A stretch of 64,000 nt of DNA. It comes from Algihabitans albus. Its GTDB lineage: Bacteria; Pseudomonadota; Alphaproteobacteria; Kiloniellales; DSM-21159. A program made the position numbers and the translations under genes. The notes under the pieces are model-generated. The model searched no databases. It was not told where the DNA came from and saw only the letters and a program-made list of their open reading frames with translations. Positions 1 through 7,586 of this stretch are shown here, in pieces. The stretch spans positions 62,548-126,547 of the forward strand of contig NZ_QXNY01000004.1 in the NCBI RefSeq assembly GCF_003572205.1. Direction: 5' to 3'. Numbering within the stretch: position 1 is the first letter of the stretch; each line of letters starts with the position of its first letter.

Positions 1-1
1 C

Positions 2-634
2 CTCAACACGCCGGACGGGCCGGCCGAGGTTCAGGTGCCGGAAGGCATCGATCCCGGCTGGGGTCACAACGCGGGCATCGCCGCCCAAGGCTACGGCCAG
101 CAGCGCGTCGCGCTGGCCGGGCACGAGGGCCGCTGGGAACGGTTGATCGCGCCCAGCCAGGTGGCGCGGGCGGGCGGCACGCTGGAGCCGGTGCGGCCGC
201 GCGCCGCGCTCGGCCCGGTCGCCCAGGACTCCGAGGGCCAGCGGATGCGCAACCTGCTGCGCCGCGCGATCGGAGACGACGAGGTGGTCTTCGCCGATCC
301 GGCCGGCGGGCAGGTTCGCGTCGGGCCCGCCCTGGCCGATCATGTGGCGGCGCGGCCGGACGGCCGGGAGCGATTCTTTGCGCTGGTCCCGGAGCTGGTC
401 GAAGACCCGCAGGAGATTTGGGCCGGCTTCGTCATCAATGACCAAACGGGCCAGGTCGCGGTTCGGCGGCGCTACGTCAAGCTGCTGCAATTCGACCGCG
501 CCCGGACGATCGGCCTGATCGCCGACGCCGACAACGGGTCCTGGAGCGGGCTGACCTTCTTTCGCGGCAACCCGCGCGCCATGAACCAGCTGCGCTGGGG
601 ACTGCCGGTCTACCGGCAGGACTCGCAGTCGTAA
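2..634 (+). CDS. Phage head morphogenesis protein, C-terminal part, with PBECR-type nuclease-like domain (partial)
   Basis: The reading frame is open to the left edge of the window, so this is the last 210 or so residues of a larger protein, presumably a Mu gpF/SPP1 gp7-like minor head protein. The visible part begins with the linker VPEGIDPGWGHNAG, which is typical of the junction after the head morphogenesis domain. The final 100 residues (LVPELVEDPQEIWAGFV, then RRYVKLL) match the pattern of the phage Barnase-EndoU-ColicinE5-RelE-like (PBECR) nuclease domains often fused to these proteins. Its role would be in procapsid assembly, with a virion-associated nuclease-like tail whose activity is uncertain. 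It is followed by an unusually long 487-bp gap. Confidence 0.75.
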   Translation, partial: LNTPDGPAEVQVPEGIDPGWGHNAGIAAQGYGQQRVALAGHEGRWERLIAPSQVARAGGTLEPVRPRAALGPVAQDSEGQRMRNLLRRAIGDDEVVFADPAGGQVRVGPALADHVAARPDGRERFFALVPELVEDPQEIWAGFVINDQTGQVAVRRRYVKLLQFDRARTIGLIADADNGSWSGLTFFRGNPRAMNQLRWGLPVYRQDSQS

Positions 635-875
635 CATGGTGTTTTCGGGAGAGTGACTGGCCGCGCCGTCCGCCGGCCGTCGCATGGCTGAAAGCGCTTG
701 GGGAACGGCCCCGCCTTCAGCTGCTGATCAAGATGTAAGCGTCCGGCCGCCGCCTTGCAACGGCAGCTCCCGCTCTCCCCTACTATCCCACCAAATGTAA
801 AAAAGGCTCTCAGTTGCCCGCTGACGGCCGCTGGCTGGGTCCGGGCCGTCTTCGGCCGGGAAGCACAGGACTCCC

Positions 876-894
876 TGTTACAATCGCGGTAACA
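876..894. promoter_or_regulatory. Inverted repeat TGTTAC-N7-GTAACA, operator-like
   Basis: A perfect 6-bp inverted repeat with a 7-bp spacer lies in the 635-1121 gap, which interrupts an otherwise tightly packed phage operon. The symmetry and 13-bp centre spacing suit a dimeric regulator. No confident -35/-10 pair was identified next to it. The rest of the gap holds no convincing gene; the sequence just before 1122 stays open in another frame for a short stretch but has no supported start. Confidence 0.35.
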
Positions 895-1005
895 CCCCCG
901 TAGAATCGATTCTGATCGCGCGGCCCGCCCGCCCGATCGCCCCCGAAGGCCGATTCGGCCGGTCGCGGGTCCAATTTCGCCGATTTTCGGGGTCCGCGCG
1001 GCGAT

Positions 1006-1029
1006 CCCTTCCCACTGCGGTGGGAAGGG
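1006..1029. other. Perfect 10-bp hairpin upstream of the scaffold/protease gene
   Basis: The arms CCCTTCCCAC and GTGGGAAGGG are exactly complementary around a TGCG loop. No T-tract follows on either strand, so this is not a classical intrinsic terminator. It may be an RNA-processing, pausing or packaging-related structure in the head operon. The hairpin is seen directly; its function is unknown. Confidence 0.5.
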
Positions 1030-1121
1030 CGGCCTGCGCCGCTTCGCGTCACTATCCCCGACATCGAACGGGCGGTCCAGCCCAGCGACGACAGCTACCA
1101 GCCGCCCAAGAGGGACAGGAT

Positions 1122-2201
1122 GTGACGACGGGCCAGACCAGCCTCCTTGCGCTTTGCGCGCTGCCCCTGCCGGGCGGTGCGGCGCCGGAGTGGGTGCAGC
1201 TCATGCCCTCGGCCGACGCCGACGGCGCACTGCTGGCCCGCGACGGTCGCAGCTGGAAGCTGAGCGATCCGGCGAAGGTGGTCGAGGCGAGCCTGGCCGA
1301 AGGCCGCGACCTGCCTTTCGACTACGAGCACCAGACGGACCACGCGGCCAAGAACGGACAGCCGGCGCCGGCTGCCGGCTGGATCAAGGCCCTGGAGGCG
1401 CGCCCGGACGGCATCTATGCGCGCGTCGAGTGGACCGAGCGGGCGCGCCAGCACATCGAGAGCCGCGAGTACCGCTACCTCAGTCCGACCTTCGTCTTCG
1501 ATAAGACGAGCCGCGAGGTGAAGCTGATCCTGCGCGCGGCCCTGACCAACGACCCGGCCCTGGAGGTCCGCGCCCTGGCGCGGCGCGAGGCCGACCCTCC
1601 CCACGACCTGGAGACCACCATGACCGAAGAAGACCTGAAGGCGCTCTGCAGCGCGCTCGGCCTGCAGGCGGACGCCGGGCCGGCCGCCATCGTCAAGGCG
1701 GCCGAGGACCAGGCCGCCGCGCTCAAGACGGCGGCGAAGGGCGGCGACGCCGGCACCGCCGCGCTGGCGAGCCTCGCGCCGCTGGTTCAGCTGGAGGCCG
1801 AGGCCGAACCGGAGGCCATCGCGACGGCCGTCACCGCGCGGCTGAAGGAGACCGGCAAGTCGGTGCCGATGGAACAGTACGCCGCTCTCGCAAGCCGGCT
1901 GGAGAAGCTGGAGGACACGGAGACGGCGGCGCGGGTCGACAGCGCGCTGCGCGAGGGCCGGATCGTTCCCGCCAGCCGCGAATGGGCGCTGGACTACGCG
2001 AAGTCCGATCCGAAGGGCTTCGAGGCCTTCCTGGCCTTGCAGCCGGTCATCGTCAAGCCGGGCGCCGAGACGACCGGCCAGCCGGCGCGCACCAAGGGCG
2101 CCGCGCTCGACGAGGCGCAGCTGGCGCTTTGCAGCCAGCTCGGCCTCAAGCCCGAAGCGTTCAAGGAGACGCTGGACGCCGAAGTGAAGGAGACCGCCTG
2201 A
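1122..2201 (+). CDS. Mu gpI-like prohead protease/scaffold protein
   Basis: This 359-residue protein resembles phage Mu I protein, a capsid maturation protease whose C-terminal part serves as scaffold. The N-terminal half (to about residue 155) has the family pattern, including DLPFDYEHQTDHA and REYRYLSPTF. The C-terminal half is alanine/glutamate-rich and helical, as expected of a scaffold, with a conserved-looking end ALCSQLGLKPEAF. The GTG at 1122 is chosen because AAGAGGGAC lies just upstream; the frame can be extended to 1020, but that stretch is arginine-rich and overlaps the 1006-1029 hairpin. The stop overlaps the start of the cement protein gene by one base (TGATG), which suggests translational coupling. 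Confidence 0.82.
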   Translation: MTTGQTSLLALCALPLPGGAAPEWVQLMPSADADGALLARDGRSWKLSDPAKVVEASLAEGRDLPFDYEHQTDHAAKNGQPAPAAGWIKALEARPDGIYARVEWTERARQHIESREYRYLSPTFVFDKTSREVKLILRAALTNDPALEVRALARREADPPHDLETTMTEEDLKALCSALGLQADAGPAAIVKAAEDQAAALKTAAKGGDAGTAALASLAPLVQLEAEAEPEAIATAVTARLKETGKSVPMEQYAALASRLEKLEDTETAARVDSALREGRIVPASREWALDYAKSDPKGFEAFLALQPVIVKPGAETTGQPARTKGAALDEAQLALCSQLGLKPEAFKETLDAEVKETA

Positions 2202-2614
2202 TGGCCGCCCTGACGCAAGACCGCCTGACGCCCGAGATTCTGGAGCCCAGCACGCTGGAGCTGCCAGCCGCCGCGGGCGTCGTGCTCCATGCAGGCGCCC
2301 TGGCCGCCCTGGACGCGGCCGGCAACGTCACGCCCGGCGCCACCGCCACCACGCTGAAAGGCCTGGGGCGGGTCGAGGCCGCGGTCGACAACGGCGGCGG
2401 GTCGGCCGGCGCCGTCACCGCGAAGGTGCGGCGCGGCGTGTTCCGCTTCGCCAACTCGGCCGGCGCCGACGAGATCGGCAACGCCGACATCGGCGAGGAC
2501 TGCTTCATCGTCGACGACCAGACCGTCGCCATCACGAACGGCACCAACACCCGCAGCCGGGCCGGCCGCGTCTGGGCTGTGGACGCCCAAGGCGTCTGGG
2601 TCGACTTCCGCTAA
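2201..2614 (+). CDS. Capsid decoration/cement-like protein
   Basis: This 137-residue, alanine/glycine-rich beta protein sits between the I-type protease and the gpT-type capsid gene, the position of the small capsid cement protein (DUF2190-like) in Mu-like phages. Repeated short beta strands such as AKVRRGVFRFANS, and a C-terminal RAGRVWAVDAQGVWVDF, fit a trimeric capsid-stabilising protein exported to the shell surface. The start codon overlaps the preceding stop. The family assignment rests on position, size and composition more than on any catalytic motif. Confidence 0.7.
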   Translation: MAALTQDRLTPEILEPSTLELPAAAGVVLHAGALAALDAAGNVTPGATATTLKGLGRVEAAVDNGGGSAGAVTAKVRRGVFRFANSAGADEIGNADIGEDCFIVDDQTVAITNGTNTRSRAGRVWAVDAQGVWVDFR

Positions 2615-2635
2615 ACCGCCTGAGGAACCGGAACC

Positions 2636-3532
2636 GTGATCATCAACCGTACGAATCTCACGAACCTGGGGGTCGGCTTCAAGACCAGCTTCCAGAACGG
2701 TCTCGGGCAGGCCGAGGCCCAGTCAGACCGAGTGGCCACAACCGTAACCTCTACCACTGGCAAAGAGGAGTACGGCTGGCTCGGCAAGATCCCCAACGTG
2801 CGGGAGTGGGTGGGCGACCGGGTCGTGCAGAACATGCTGCAGCACGCCTACACCATCCGCAACCGCTCCTGGGAGCTGACGATCGGCGTCGACCGCGACG
2901 ACATCGAGGACGACAACCTCGGCGTCTACATGCCCATGTTCGAGGAGATGGGGCGCAGCACGGCCGCCCATAGGGAGCAGCTGGTCTTCGAGCTGCTGCA
3001 GAACGGTTTCACCGAGCTGTGCTACGACGGCCAGCCCTTCTTCGACACGGACCACCCCGTCCTGGACGAAAGCGGCGCGACCGTCTCCGTCGCCAACACG
3101 GACGGCGGCGCCGGCACGCCCTGGTACCTGATCGACGGCAGCCGCGCGCTGCGGCCGATCATCTATCAGCAGCGCCGCGCCTGGAACTTCGTCAGCAAGG
3201 ACCGCCCCGACGACGACAAGGTCTTCGAGCGCAAGGAGTACCTCTACGGCGTCGACGGCCGCAGCAACGTCGGCTTCGGCTTCTGGCAGTTCGCCTGGGG
3301 GTCGCGCCAGCCGCTCAGCGCCGTCACGTACAAGCTCGCGCGCGAAAGCCTCATGGCGATGCCCGGCGACCACGGCCGGCCGCTCGGCGTCATGCCGAAC
3401 CTCCTCGTCGTGCCGCCCTCGCTGGAGGGGGCGGCGCTGGAGCTGCTCAACGCCGAGCGCAACGCGGCCGGTGCGACCAACATCTACCGCAACACGGCCG
3501 AGCTGCTGGTCGTGCCCTGGCTGCGGTCATGA
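2636..3532 (+). CDS. Major capsid protein, Mu gpT-like
   Basis: This 298-residue protein has the signature features of the Mu gpT major head subunit: an N-terminal NLGVGFKTSFQNGLGQA, the WLGKIPNVREWVGDR segment, a YTIRNRSWELTIGVDRDDIEDD block and FDTDHPV near the middle. It forms the HK97-fold icosahedral shell together with the upstream protease and cement proteins. Translation starts at a GTG, with a GAGGA ribosome binding site at about 2622. The stop lies directly upstream of the next small gene. Length and order match the family. Confidence 0.92.
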   Translation: MIINRTNLTNLGVGFKTSFQNGLGQAEAQSDRVATTVTSTTGKEEYGWLGKIPNVREWVGDRVVQNMLQHAYTIRNRSWELTIGVDRDDIEDDNLGVYMPMFEEMGRSTAAHREQLVFELLQNGFTELCYDGQPFFDTDHPVLDESGATVSVANTDGGAGTPWYLIDGSRALRPIIYQQRRAWNFVSKDRPDDDKVFERKEYLYGVDGRSNVGFGFWQFAWGSRQPLSAVTYKLARESLMAMPGDHGRPLGVMPNLLVVPPSLEGAALELLNAERNAAGATNIYRNTAELLVVPWLRS

Positions 3533-3546
3533 CGGAGGCCCCGCAC

Positions 3547-3888
3547 ATGACAGAGACTCAGCCCACAAGGCGGCGTTTCGAGATCAAGGCCCGGCGCGAC
3601 GGCTTCCGCCGCGCCGGGCGGGCCTGGCCGGCCAAGGGCACGGTCGTGGAGAACCTCACGCCCGAGCAGATCGAGGCCGTTCTGGCCGAGCCGCAGCTGA
3701 TCGTCACCGAGCTGCCGGCCCCGGCCGAGACGAGCGGCAAAGACGAGAGCGGCGAAGGTGGCGACGGCACGTCCTCGCAGACCGTTCCCGCGGCCGGCGA
3801 CGAGAAGAAGGCCAAGCCGGCAAAGCCCGCCGCCGCGAAGGCGACCAAGGCTGCCGAGCCGAAGCCGGCCAAGACCGAGAATACCTAA
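3547..3888 (+). CDS. Small Mu-like head protein (HI1506/FluMu N-terminal domain-like)
   Basis: This 113-residue protein has a conserved N-terminal half (RRFEIKARRDGFRRAGRAW, then LTPEQIEAVLAEPQLIV). That half resembles the short domain found after gpT in Mu-like prophages such as FluMu. The C-terminal half is low-complexity, rich in Lys, Ala, Pro and Glu, and probably disordered. The ATG at 3547 is preferred because GGAGG lies 8 bases upstream; an alternative ATG at 3529 overlaps the capsid stop. Its role in the virion is unknown, perhaps head completion. Confidence 0.7.
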   Translation: MTETQPTRRRFEIKARRDGFRRAGRAWPAKGTVVENLTPEQIEAVLAEPQLIVTELPAPAETSGKDESGEGGDGTSSQTVPAAGDEKKAKPAKPAAAKATKAAEPKPAKTENT

Positions 3889-3953
3889 TACCGGAGGCCA
3901 GTGACGGGCTCCGGCCGGCGCGACGGCCGGGGCTCCGAGGCCGCTACGAAAGT

Positions 3954-3988
3954 CCTCCCGCGCCGGATCGCGTTTCCGGGGCGGGAGG
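3954..3988. other. Large imperfect hairpin between head genes
   Basis: The arms CCTCCCGC-G-CCGGA and TCCGG-G-GCGGGAGG pair over 13 positions with one G/G mismatch and a 7-base loop. The hairpin lies in the 161-bp gap between the FluMu-like gene and the next small gene. No T-run follows, so a Rho-independent terminator is unlikely. It may attenuate or stabilise the mRNA at the head-to-connector boundary. Confidence 0.45.
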
Positions 3989-4049
3989 CAGTCCGGGGGC
4001 GGCGGTCGCCCCAACGGCCGCCGCCCGCGCCACAAGAGAGGCTTGTCCC

Positions 4050-4337
4050 ATGACCGACACCGGCGGCGTCGCCGCAGACCGACTGAAGGCCTTCGACGCC
4101 CTACAAGCGGGCCCTGGGGATGGCGCCATGAGCCAGCCGCGCCCCGACGAGCTGGTCGCTCTGACCGTCCAAGAGGTAGCGGAGCTGGAGCGCGTCCAAG
4201 GCGCCTTCGCCGATCTGCGCGCTCAACTCTCCGCACTTGCCGAACCCGGCGACTCTCTCGACCGGCTGCATCTGCAGCAGTGCCTGGCGCGCCTGTCCGA
4301 GGCCGAGCACTGGGCCGAGCGGCTCGTGCTGGAGTGA
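4050..4337 (+). CDS. Small phage protein of unknown function
   Basis: This 95-residue, acidic, mostly helical protein has a C-terminal heptad-like segment (ELERVQGAFADLRAQLSAL, then RLSEAEHWAERLVLE) that suggests a coiled coil. I recognise no family. An internal ATG at 4128, preceded by a GGGGA-containing stretch, would give a 69-residue protein made almost wholly of this helical part, so the start is uncertain. It lies between the FluMu-like protein and the gp36-like connector gene, with the next GTG 7 bases beyond its stop. Confidence 0.6.
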   Translation: MTDTGGVAADRLKAFDALQAGPGDGAMSQPRPDELVALTVQEVAELERVQGAFADLRAQLSALAEPGDSLDRLHLQQCLARLSEAEHWAERLVLE

Positions 4338-4344
4338 CGCGGCC

Positions 4345-4767
4345 GTGACCTACGCGACCCAGCAAGACCTGATCGACCTTTACGGCGAGCGCGAGCTGAT
4401 CGACTGGAGCGACCGGGACGGCGGCGGCGTGATCGACGTGGCCGTAGTGCAGCGGGCGCTGGAGAGCGCCGACGCGCTGATCGACTCCTACATTGCTCGC
4501 CGCTACGAGCTGCCCCTGACGGAGACGCCCCGCCTGCTGGTCGAGCTGGCCGCCAAGATTGCCCGCTACGAACTCGCCAAGGATGGCGCCCACGAGCGCG
4601 TCGTCCAGGGCAACGCCGACGCGCGCAAGACGCTGGAGGCCCTGGGCTCGGGCAAGGCCGAGCTGCCGCTGGCCTCGGGCGAGTCCGCGCCGGGCGCGGA
4701 GCCCGGCGACGTGCGGGTCGAAGGGCCCGAGCGGATCTTTTCCCGTGAAACATTGAGGAGCTTCTGA
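4345..4767 (+). CDS. Mu gp36-like (DUF1320) head-tail connector protein
   Basis: This 140-residue protein starts with the characteristic YATQQDLIDLYGERELIDWSD and continues with a helical block containing ALESADALIDSYIARRYELP, as in Mu gp36/DUF1320 proteins. These are thought to act at the head-to-tail connection. The start is the GTG at 4345, since no in-frame ATG fits the conserved N-terminus. It is followed at once by the gpG-like gene, one base after its stop, which supports a shared operon. Confidence 0.85.
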   Translation: MTYATQQDLIDLYGERELIDWSDRDGGGVIDVAVVQRALESADALIDSYIARRYELPLTETPRLLVELAAKIARYELAKDGAHERVVQGNADARKTLEALGSGKAELPLASGESAPGAEPGDVRVEGPERIFSRETLRSF

Positions 4768-4768
4768 C

Positions 4769-5233
4769 GTGGCCGGGGTCTCCTTTCGCATCGACATCGA
4801 GGACCTGGCCCTGCGCCGCGCGCTGGCCGGCGCCGTCGAGGCCGCCGAGGATCTGACGGCGCCTTTCGATGAGATCGGCAGCTATTTGGTCGCGGAGACC
4901 CTGCTGCGCTTCGAAGAGGGCCGCGCTCCGGACGGGACGCCCTGGATTCCCAGTCAGCGCGTTTTGCGGGAAGGCGGGCAGACGCTGATCGGGCCAGGCA
5001 GCGGCCGGTTGCGCGATAGCCAAACCTACGACCTGGGGGCCGACTTCGTCGAGGTGGGGACGAACGTTGTCTATGCCGCGATCCACCAGTTCGGCGGACT
5101 GCCCGGCATGGCGCCAGGCCCCGCCGCGATCCCTGCGCGGCCGTACCTGGGCCTCGGCCCCGACGACGAAGCTGAGATCGTCGAGATCCTCGACGATCAC
5201 CTGCTGCGGGGTCTGCAGGGAGGTGCGCCATGA
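4769..5233 (+). CDS. Virion morphogenesis protein, Mu gpG-like
   Basis: This 154-residue protein resembles Mu gpG and the P2 tail completion S family. Typical elements are LLRFEEGRAPDGTPW, SGRLRDSQTYDL and VYAAIHQFGG, with PARPYLGL near the end. Family members complete tails or the head-tail joint. The GTG start is preceded by a GAGGAG ribosome binding site. Its stop overlaps the ATG of the next gene (ATGA), which points to translational coupling. Confidence 0.87.
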   Translation: MAGVSFRIDIEDLALRRALAGAVEAAEDLTAPFDEIGSYLVAETLLRFEEGRAPDGTPWIPSQRVLREGGQTLIGPGSGRLRDSQTYDLGADFVEVGTNVVYAAIHQFGGLPGMAPGPAAIPARPYLGLGPDDEAEIVEILDDHLLRGLQGGAP

Positions 5234-5670
5234 CGCTCGCGCTCTCGACCGTCGAGCAGCAGCTGCAGCCGCTGGTCGCGGCCGGCACGCTCGGCAAGGT
5301 CTTCAGCGGCATCGCCTTGGCCGACCCCAAGTGGCGGCCGCAAGGGCACGAACTGCCGGCGGTCTTCCTGCTGCCGGGCGGGGACCGCGCCCAGCCCTCG
5401 CCGGTCGTCTCCGGCCGGCACCGCCAGCGGGTCGAGCAGCTGCTGCGGGTCGTGATCGCCTTCGAGGTGGAGGGCGGCCGCTACAGCGTCGCCGATGGCG
5501 CCGAGGTCGAGCAGCTGCTGCGCGCGCTGCGCGACCGCCTGGTCGCCTGGCAGCCCGACGTGCGGCTGGACCCCCTGGACCTGGTCAGCGGCCGCACGGT
5601 TGCACTCCGCGACAGGCTGGTCTGGTGGGAAGAGGTTTACCGCAGCGCTTATCAGCGCACAGCGAGCTGA
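5230..5670 (+). CDS. Tail terminator-like protein (Mu gp37 family-like)
   Basis: This 146-residue protein follows the gpG-like gene with an ATGA overlap and a strong GGAGGT site. The mixture of an N-terminal helix (TVEQQLQPLVAA) and beta-rich core (LPAVFLLPGGDRA, then LLRVVIAFEV) matches small tail-terminator proteins of Mu-like and siphophage modules. Its place directly before the tail-tube gene supports a role in capping the tail tube and fixing its joint to the head. The assignment rests on position and overall pattern. Confidence 0.7.
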   Translation: MTLALSTVEQQLQPLVAAGTLGKVFSGIALADPKWRPQGHELPAVFLLPGGDRAQPSPVVSGRHRQRVEQLLRVVIAFEVEGGRYSVADGAEVEQLLRALRDRLVAWQPDVRLDPLDLVSGRTVALRDRLVWWEEVYRSAYQRTAS

Positions 5671-5683
5671 GGAGACAAGACCC

Positions 5684-5848
5684 ATGAAACAGACCGTGAG
5701 ACTGGGAGGCAGCTACCGCGTCGGCGCGGACGGTAAGTCCGAGCGGGTGCAGCACACCCGGCCGGCGCCGGCAGCGAAGCGCGCGGCAGCTGCGCCGGTA
5801 CCGAAAGATCCGCCTAAGGCGACGACTAAGAGAAAGGAGCGGTCATGA
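5684..5848 (+). CDS. Small basic phage protein
   Basis: This 54-residue protein has a short ordered N-terminus (MKQTVRLGGSYRVGADG) and a Lys/Ala/Pro-rich, probably disordered C-terminus. GAGGAG lies about 9 bases before the ATG, and the stop overlaps the next ATG (ATGA), both good signs of a real gene. It occupies the place of gp38-like small proteins between the tail terminator and tail tube. Function is unknown. Confidence 0.65.
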   Translation: MKQTVRLGGSYRVGADGKSERVQHTRPAPAAKRAAAAPVPKDPPKATTKRKERS

Positions 5849-6792
5849 GCTTCAAGAGCCGCGCCCTCGTCGTGCTGGCGGCGCCGGAAAGCGCCTACGG
5901 CGTGGACCCGACCCCGACCGCGATCGCCAACGCCATCGAGATCCTCTCGCCGACGCTGCAGCCCTACAACGCCGACGAGATCCCGCGCGACCGCTCGCGC
6001 CCGGCCGCAGGTTTCGACCCGGTTTTGCTCGCGGGAAAAAACGTCGTGCTCTCCGGCCAGATCGAGCTGAGCGGCAGCGGGACCTCGGGCGCCAGCATCG
6101 CCGCGCCGGCCTACGGCCCGATCCTGCGCGCCTGCGGCCTGGCCGAGACGATCGTCACCACCGTGGGCCAGGAGCGCGTCGAGTACGCGCCGGTCTCGGC
6201 CGAGGAGGAGTCGGTCACGGCCTACATCTACCGGGCCGGCGCGCTGCATCGCATGACGGGCGCGCGCGGCACCTGGGGCCTGACGCTGACGGAGCGGCAG
6301 CTGCCGGTCTTCACCTTCTCCCTGACCGGGCTGTTCGAGACGATCACCGCAGCGCCGCTGCCGACCAACGCCGACTGGTCGGCCTTCGTGCCGGCCGTCG
6401 AGATGTCGGAAGCCAACACCCAGTTCACGCTGGGCGGCTTTCCGGCCGTCATGGAGTCCCTGAGCTTTTCGGCCAACAACACCGTCATCCTGCGCGACCG
6501 CGCCAACTCGCGCGAGATCCAGATTACGGATCGCGGCCCCACGGGTCAGCTGGCGATCCAGGCACCGGACCCGGCGACCCAGGACTATTGGGCGACGATC
6601 GACGGCGAGACACTGGTCGCGCTGCAAGCGGTGCATGGCACGACGCCAGGCAGTCGCGTGCAGATCGACGCGCCGGCCGTGCAGCTGCACCAGCCCAGCT
6701 ACAGCGACAGCCAGGGCACCGTGATGCTGTCGGCCAACCTGCGCTTCAACCGGCAGGCCGGCGACGACGAGATCCTGATCACCGTCTCGTAA
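5845..6792 (+). CDS. Major tail tube protein
   Basis: This 315-residue, beta-rich protein opens with RALVVLAAPESAYGVDPTP, a segment typical of siphophage major tail subunits, and continues with DRSRPAAGF and repeated Gly/Ser/Thr strands. It would polymerise into the non-contractile tube. The gene is followed by the chaperone pair and tape measure, the standard siphophage order. No sheath gene is present next to it, which argues against a Mu-type contractile tail. Confidence 0.85.
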   Translation: MSFKSRALVVLAAPESAYGVDPTPTAIANAIEILSPTLQPYNADEIPRDRSRPAAGFDPVLLAGKNVVLSGQIELSGSGTSGASIAAPAYGPILRACGLAETIVTTVGQERVEYAPVSAEEESVTAYIYRAGALHRMTGARGTWGLTLTERQLPVFTFSLTGLFETITAAPLPTNADWSAFVPAVEMSEANTQFTLGGFPAVMESLSFSANNTVILRDRANSREIQITDRGPTGQLAIQAPDPATQDYWATIDGETLVALQAVHGTTPGSRVQIDAPAVQLHQPSYSDSQGTVMLSANLRFNRQAGDDEILITVS

Positions 6793-6848
6793 CGGGGTCG
6801 TTTCATTGCCGCCGACTGGCGGCGAGCAAGTGAGGAAAGGAGGCAGCC

Positions 6849-7193
6849 TTGCCCGAGTTCATTCTGATCGCCGAGCGCCTGGTCTGGTGGCCGGTCACGG
6901 TCTCCGTGCCGCTCGACGGCGGCGGCGTCGAGCAGCAGGACTTCGAGGCGCGCTTCGCGCTGATCGGCGACAACGCCTATCAGGCGTTGGTGAAGGCGCA
7001 TGGCGCGCTGCAGGTGGACAAGCCGCTGCTGCGGCGGGTGCTGCGCGACTGGCGCGGCGTCAAGGACAGCAGTCACGAGGACCTGCCGGTCGGCGACGGG
7101 ACCCGCGATGCGTTGATCGACATCACCTGCGTGCGACTCGCCCTGACCAAGGCCTATCTGGAGGCGGAGCGTGGCGGGCCGGCAAAAAACTGA
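6849..7193 (+). CDS. Tail assembly chaperone (lambda gpG-like), upstream frame of a frameshifted pair
   Basis: This 114-residue protein lies between the tube and tape measure genes, the position of the gpG-type chaperone that coats the tape measure protein. It starts at TTG 6849 after a near-perfect AAGGAGG site at about 6838-6844. The last codons before the TGA are GCA AAA AAC, which form an A AAA AAC heptamer in the correct phase for a -1 slip. A shift there leads directly into the DUF1799-like frame ending at 7582. The short product should therefore be G, and a minority product G-T. Confidence 0.82.
   Translation: MPEFILIAERLVWWPVTVSVPLDGGGVEQQDFEARFALIGDNAYQALVKAHGALQVDKPLLRRVLRDWRGVKDSSHEDLPVGDGTRDALIDITCVRLALTKAYLEAERGGPAKN
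7184..7190 (+). promoter_or_regulatory. Programmed -1 ribosomal frameshift site (A AAA AAC)
   Basis: The heptamer is in the X XXY YYZ phase relative to the chaperone frame and sits directly before its TGA (7191-7193). A -1 slip moves translation into the frame that reads LTTAARAWVG and runs open to 7582. A GC-rich hairpin (arms 7216-7221 and 7226-7231) follows about 25 bases downstream. The arrangement parallels lambda gpG/gpGT. The site is seen directly; its efficiency is not known. Confidence 0.8.
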
Positions 7194-7582
7194 CCACGGC
7201 GGCGCGCGCCTGGGTGGGCGTCGAGACGCCCCGGCCGCGCCGCCCGGCCGCGGACCCCGAGATCCTGGAGCAGCTGCGCGCCCTGGGCGCACCGCCCGAG
7301 GCGATCGCGGCGCGCAGATCCGCGCCGGCACCGCCGCCGGCCGAGCCGGTCGAGATCTGGGCCGATCATTGGGAAGCCTTCCGGTGGTTCCGGGCTTGCG
7401 CGTCGCAGTGGCGCTATGCCGGCGAGACGGCCGTCCCGCTGGGTTTGGACTACGGCGGCGCCGAGACGGCCGCGCGCCTGGCCGGGATCGAACCGACGCG
7501 GCAACGCTTCGCGCAGCTGCGCACTTTGGAAGCCGCGGCCCTGGAAGCACTGCTGGAGCGGCGCCGGGAAAGAAGGGCCTGA
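7190..7582 (+). CDS. Tail chaperone T-domain (DUF1799-like), made by -1 frameshifting from the upstream gene
   Basis: This frame encodes about 130 residues. Its C-terminal part, with WRYAGETAVPLGLDYGGAE and RFAQLRTLEAAALEALL, matches the DUF1799 pattern found beside phage tail tape measure genes. No good start codon with a ribosome binding site exists in the frame; a GTG near 7213 lacks one. Expression by slippage at 7184-7190 is thus the best explanation. The fused G-T product spans 6849-7582 and would be about 244 residues. The T part would bind tail tube protein, as in lambda. The tape measure gene starts 4 bases after the stop. Confidence 0.78.
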   Translation: MTTAARAWVGVETPRPRRPAADPEILEQLRALGAPPEAIAARRSAPAPPPAEPVEIWADHWEAFRWFRACASQWRYAGETAVPLGLDYGGAETAARLAGIEPTRQRFAQLRTLEAAALEALLERRRERRA

Positions 7583-7586
7583 CCGG

